From: Flagellimonas pelagia
Lineage (GTDB): Bacteria > Bacteroidota > Bacteroidia > Flavobacteriales > Flavobacteriaceae
NCBI RefSeq assembly: GCF_003584135.1
Contig: NZ_QXFI01000009.1
Span: 69,501-133,500, forward strand
Length of the DNA: 64,000 nt
Direction of reading: 5' to 3'
The stretch's first letter is position 1; each line of letters begins with the position of its first letter. A program made the position numbers and the translations under genes. This document shows, piece by piece, positions 63,319 to 64,000 of this stretch. Under the pieces are notes generated by a model. It had not been told where the DNA came from and did not search any database. It saw only the letters and a program-made list of their open reading frames with translations.

Positions 63319-64000
63319 ATGAGTTTGCAGAACGATTTGACCCAAAAAGTGATTGAGGCGGTAAAACAACTGTACCAAGTTGACCTGCCCACGGTGGAAT
63401 TTCAACCTACCCGAAAGGATTTTGAGGGGGATATTACCGTGGTGGTATTCCCCATGTTACGCTTTGTTAAGGGAAATCCGGTACAGATCGGCACACAGAT
63501 CGGGGAATATCTGCAACAACATGTGGAGGAAGTGGCCAAATGCAATGTGGTCCAAGGCTTTTTGAACATTGTGATCGCTGAGCGTTATTATCTGAATTTC
63601 TTCAATAGCATCAAAGATGAGGTGGATTTCGGTTATGTAAAAACACCATCACCAGGAGCCACGATGGTGGAATATTCATCCCCCAATACCAACAAACCGT
63701 TGCACTTGGGGCATATCCGAAACAACTTGTTGGGTTATTCGGTCGCCGAAATTTTGAAGGCTTCCGGTAAAAAAGTATACAAAGCCCAGATCATTAATGA
63801 TAGGGGTATCCACATCTGCAAAAGTATGTTGGCCTGGCAGAAATTCGGGGAAGGGGAGACTCCAGAATCCTCTGGAATGAAAGGGGATCACTTGGTGGGG
63901 AAATACTATGTGGCTTTCGATAAAGCCTATAAGGAACAGATTTCCGAATTGGTAGCTGGAGGAATGCCCAAGGAAAAAGCTGAAAAGAAAGCTCCTATCT
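63319..64000 (+). CDS. argS: arginyl-tRNA synthetase (3' partial)
   Basis: The first 227 residues are visible; the frame runs open off the window end. The N-terminal Add1-like domain (MSLQNDLTQKVIEAVKQLYQ, TVEFQPTRKDFEGDITVVVF, CNVVQGFLNIVI) contacts the tRNA D-loop. The class I catalytic core opens with MVEYSSPNTNKPLHLGHIRNNLLG near 116-139, containing the HIGH motif as HLGH, and continues KVYKAQIINDRGIHICKSMLAWQKFGEGETP. It charges tRNA-Arg with arginine. Next to the divergent VOC gene. Confidence 0.97.
   Translation, partial: MSLQNDLTQKVIEAVKQLYQVDLPTVEFQPTRKDFEGDITVVVFPMLRFVKGNPVQIGTQIGEYLQQHVEEVAKCNVVQGFLNIVIAERYYLNFFNSIKDEVDFGYVKTPSPGATMVEYSSPNTNKPLHLGHIRNNLLGYSVAEILKASGKKVYKAQIINDRGIHICKSMLAWQKFGEGETPESSGMKGDHLVGKYYVAFDKAYKEQISELVAGGMPKEKAEKKAPI

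Overview
The window looks like the chromosome of a marine-type Flavobacteriaceae (Bacteroidota), possibly near Muricauda/Allomuricauda; the genus is inference only. The evidence is a SusC/SusD pair, the Bacteroidota promoter pattern TTTG-N19-TAnnTTTG upstream of several genes, A-rich rather than Shine-Dalgarno translation starts, signal peptides ending in SAQ/FAQ, a PorP-like barrel protein, CtlX, an L36 without its zinc ligands, and the rpsL-rpsG-fusA-rpsJ order without tuf. No rRNA, tRNA, CRISPR array, phage, transposase or obvious pseudogene was seen. Both ends cut genes: a UbiA-like membrane protein at the left and argS at the right.

Region by region. 1-4.3 kb: end of the UbiA-like gene, an ECF sigma factor with a zinc-type anti-sigma factor, and a multi-PAS histidine kinase with a single-domain response regulator. 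4.4-10.8 kb: purK-purE, an EF-hand membrane protein and an M3 peptidase on the minus strand. They diverge from a fused hypoxanthine phosphoribosyltransferase-adenylate kinase gene followed by obg, so de novo and salvage purine genes share one control region. 10.8-17.2 kb: lipoprotein, small membrane proteins, a LytS/LytTR two-component pair, DoxX, an SDR-cupin pair, mpl and a DUF1569 protein. 17.2-25.7 kb: radC, a polysaccharide-deacetylase-like protein, a HAD nucleotidase, a three-gene envelope operon, rarA, a rhomboid protease and rlmB. 25.8-32.7 kb: a secreted protein and a SusC-SusD-lipoprotein operon with no enzyme genes beside it.

33.2-50.5 kb is an unbroken str-S10-spc-alpha ribosomal supercluster of 31 genes, all on the plus strand. 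It starts at a consensus promoter and ends at a strong terminator. Three of its internal gaps are unusually long. The rpsJ-rplC gap holds mutually exclusive hairpins ending in a terminator-like stem and T-run, a candidate attenuator. The rpsK-rpsD gap holds a long nested hairpin just before rpsD, a candidate S4 leader. The rpsM-rpsK gap holds AT-rich repeat-like sequence.

50.5-59.6 kb: carA, eno, a glycogen synthase gene, gltA, a small secreted protein, two guanidino-group-modifying hydrolases (DDAH-like and CtlX) and a Pr6Pr membrane protein. 59.6-62.4 kb: a CarboxypepD_reg-like/DUF5686-type protein flanked on both sides by dense, non-coding dispersed repeats. 62.4-64 kb: a conserved small protein, a VOC-fold protein and the start of argS.

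The window is mostly core genome. The most original signals are the rpsJ-rplC attenuator candidate, the rpsD leader, the palindrome between the divergent purine promoters, the HPRT-Adk fusion, an SDR whose YxxxK site reads SxxxR, and terminator-like hairpins without an upstream gene before rpsL.
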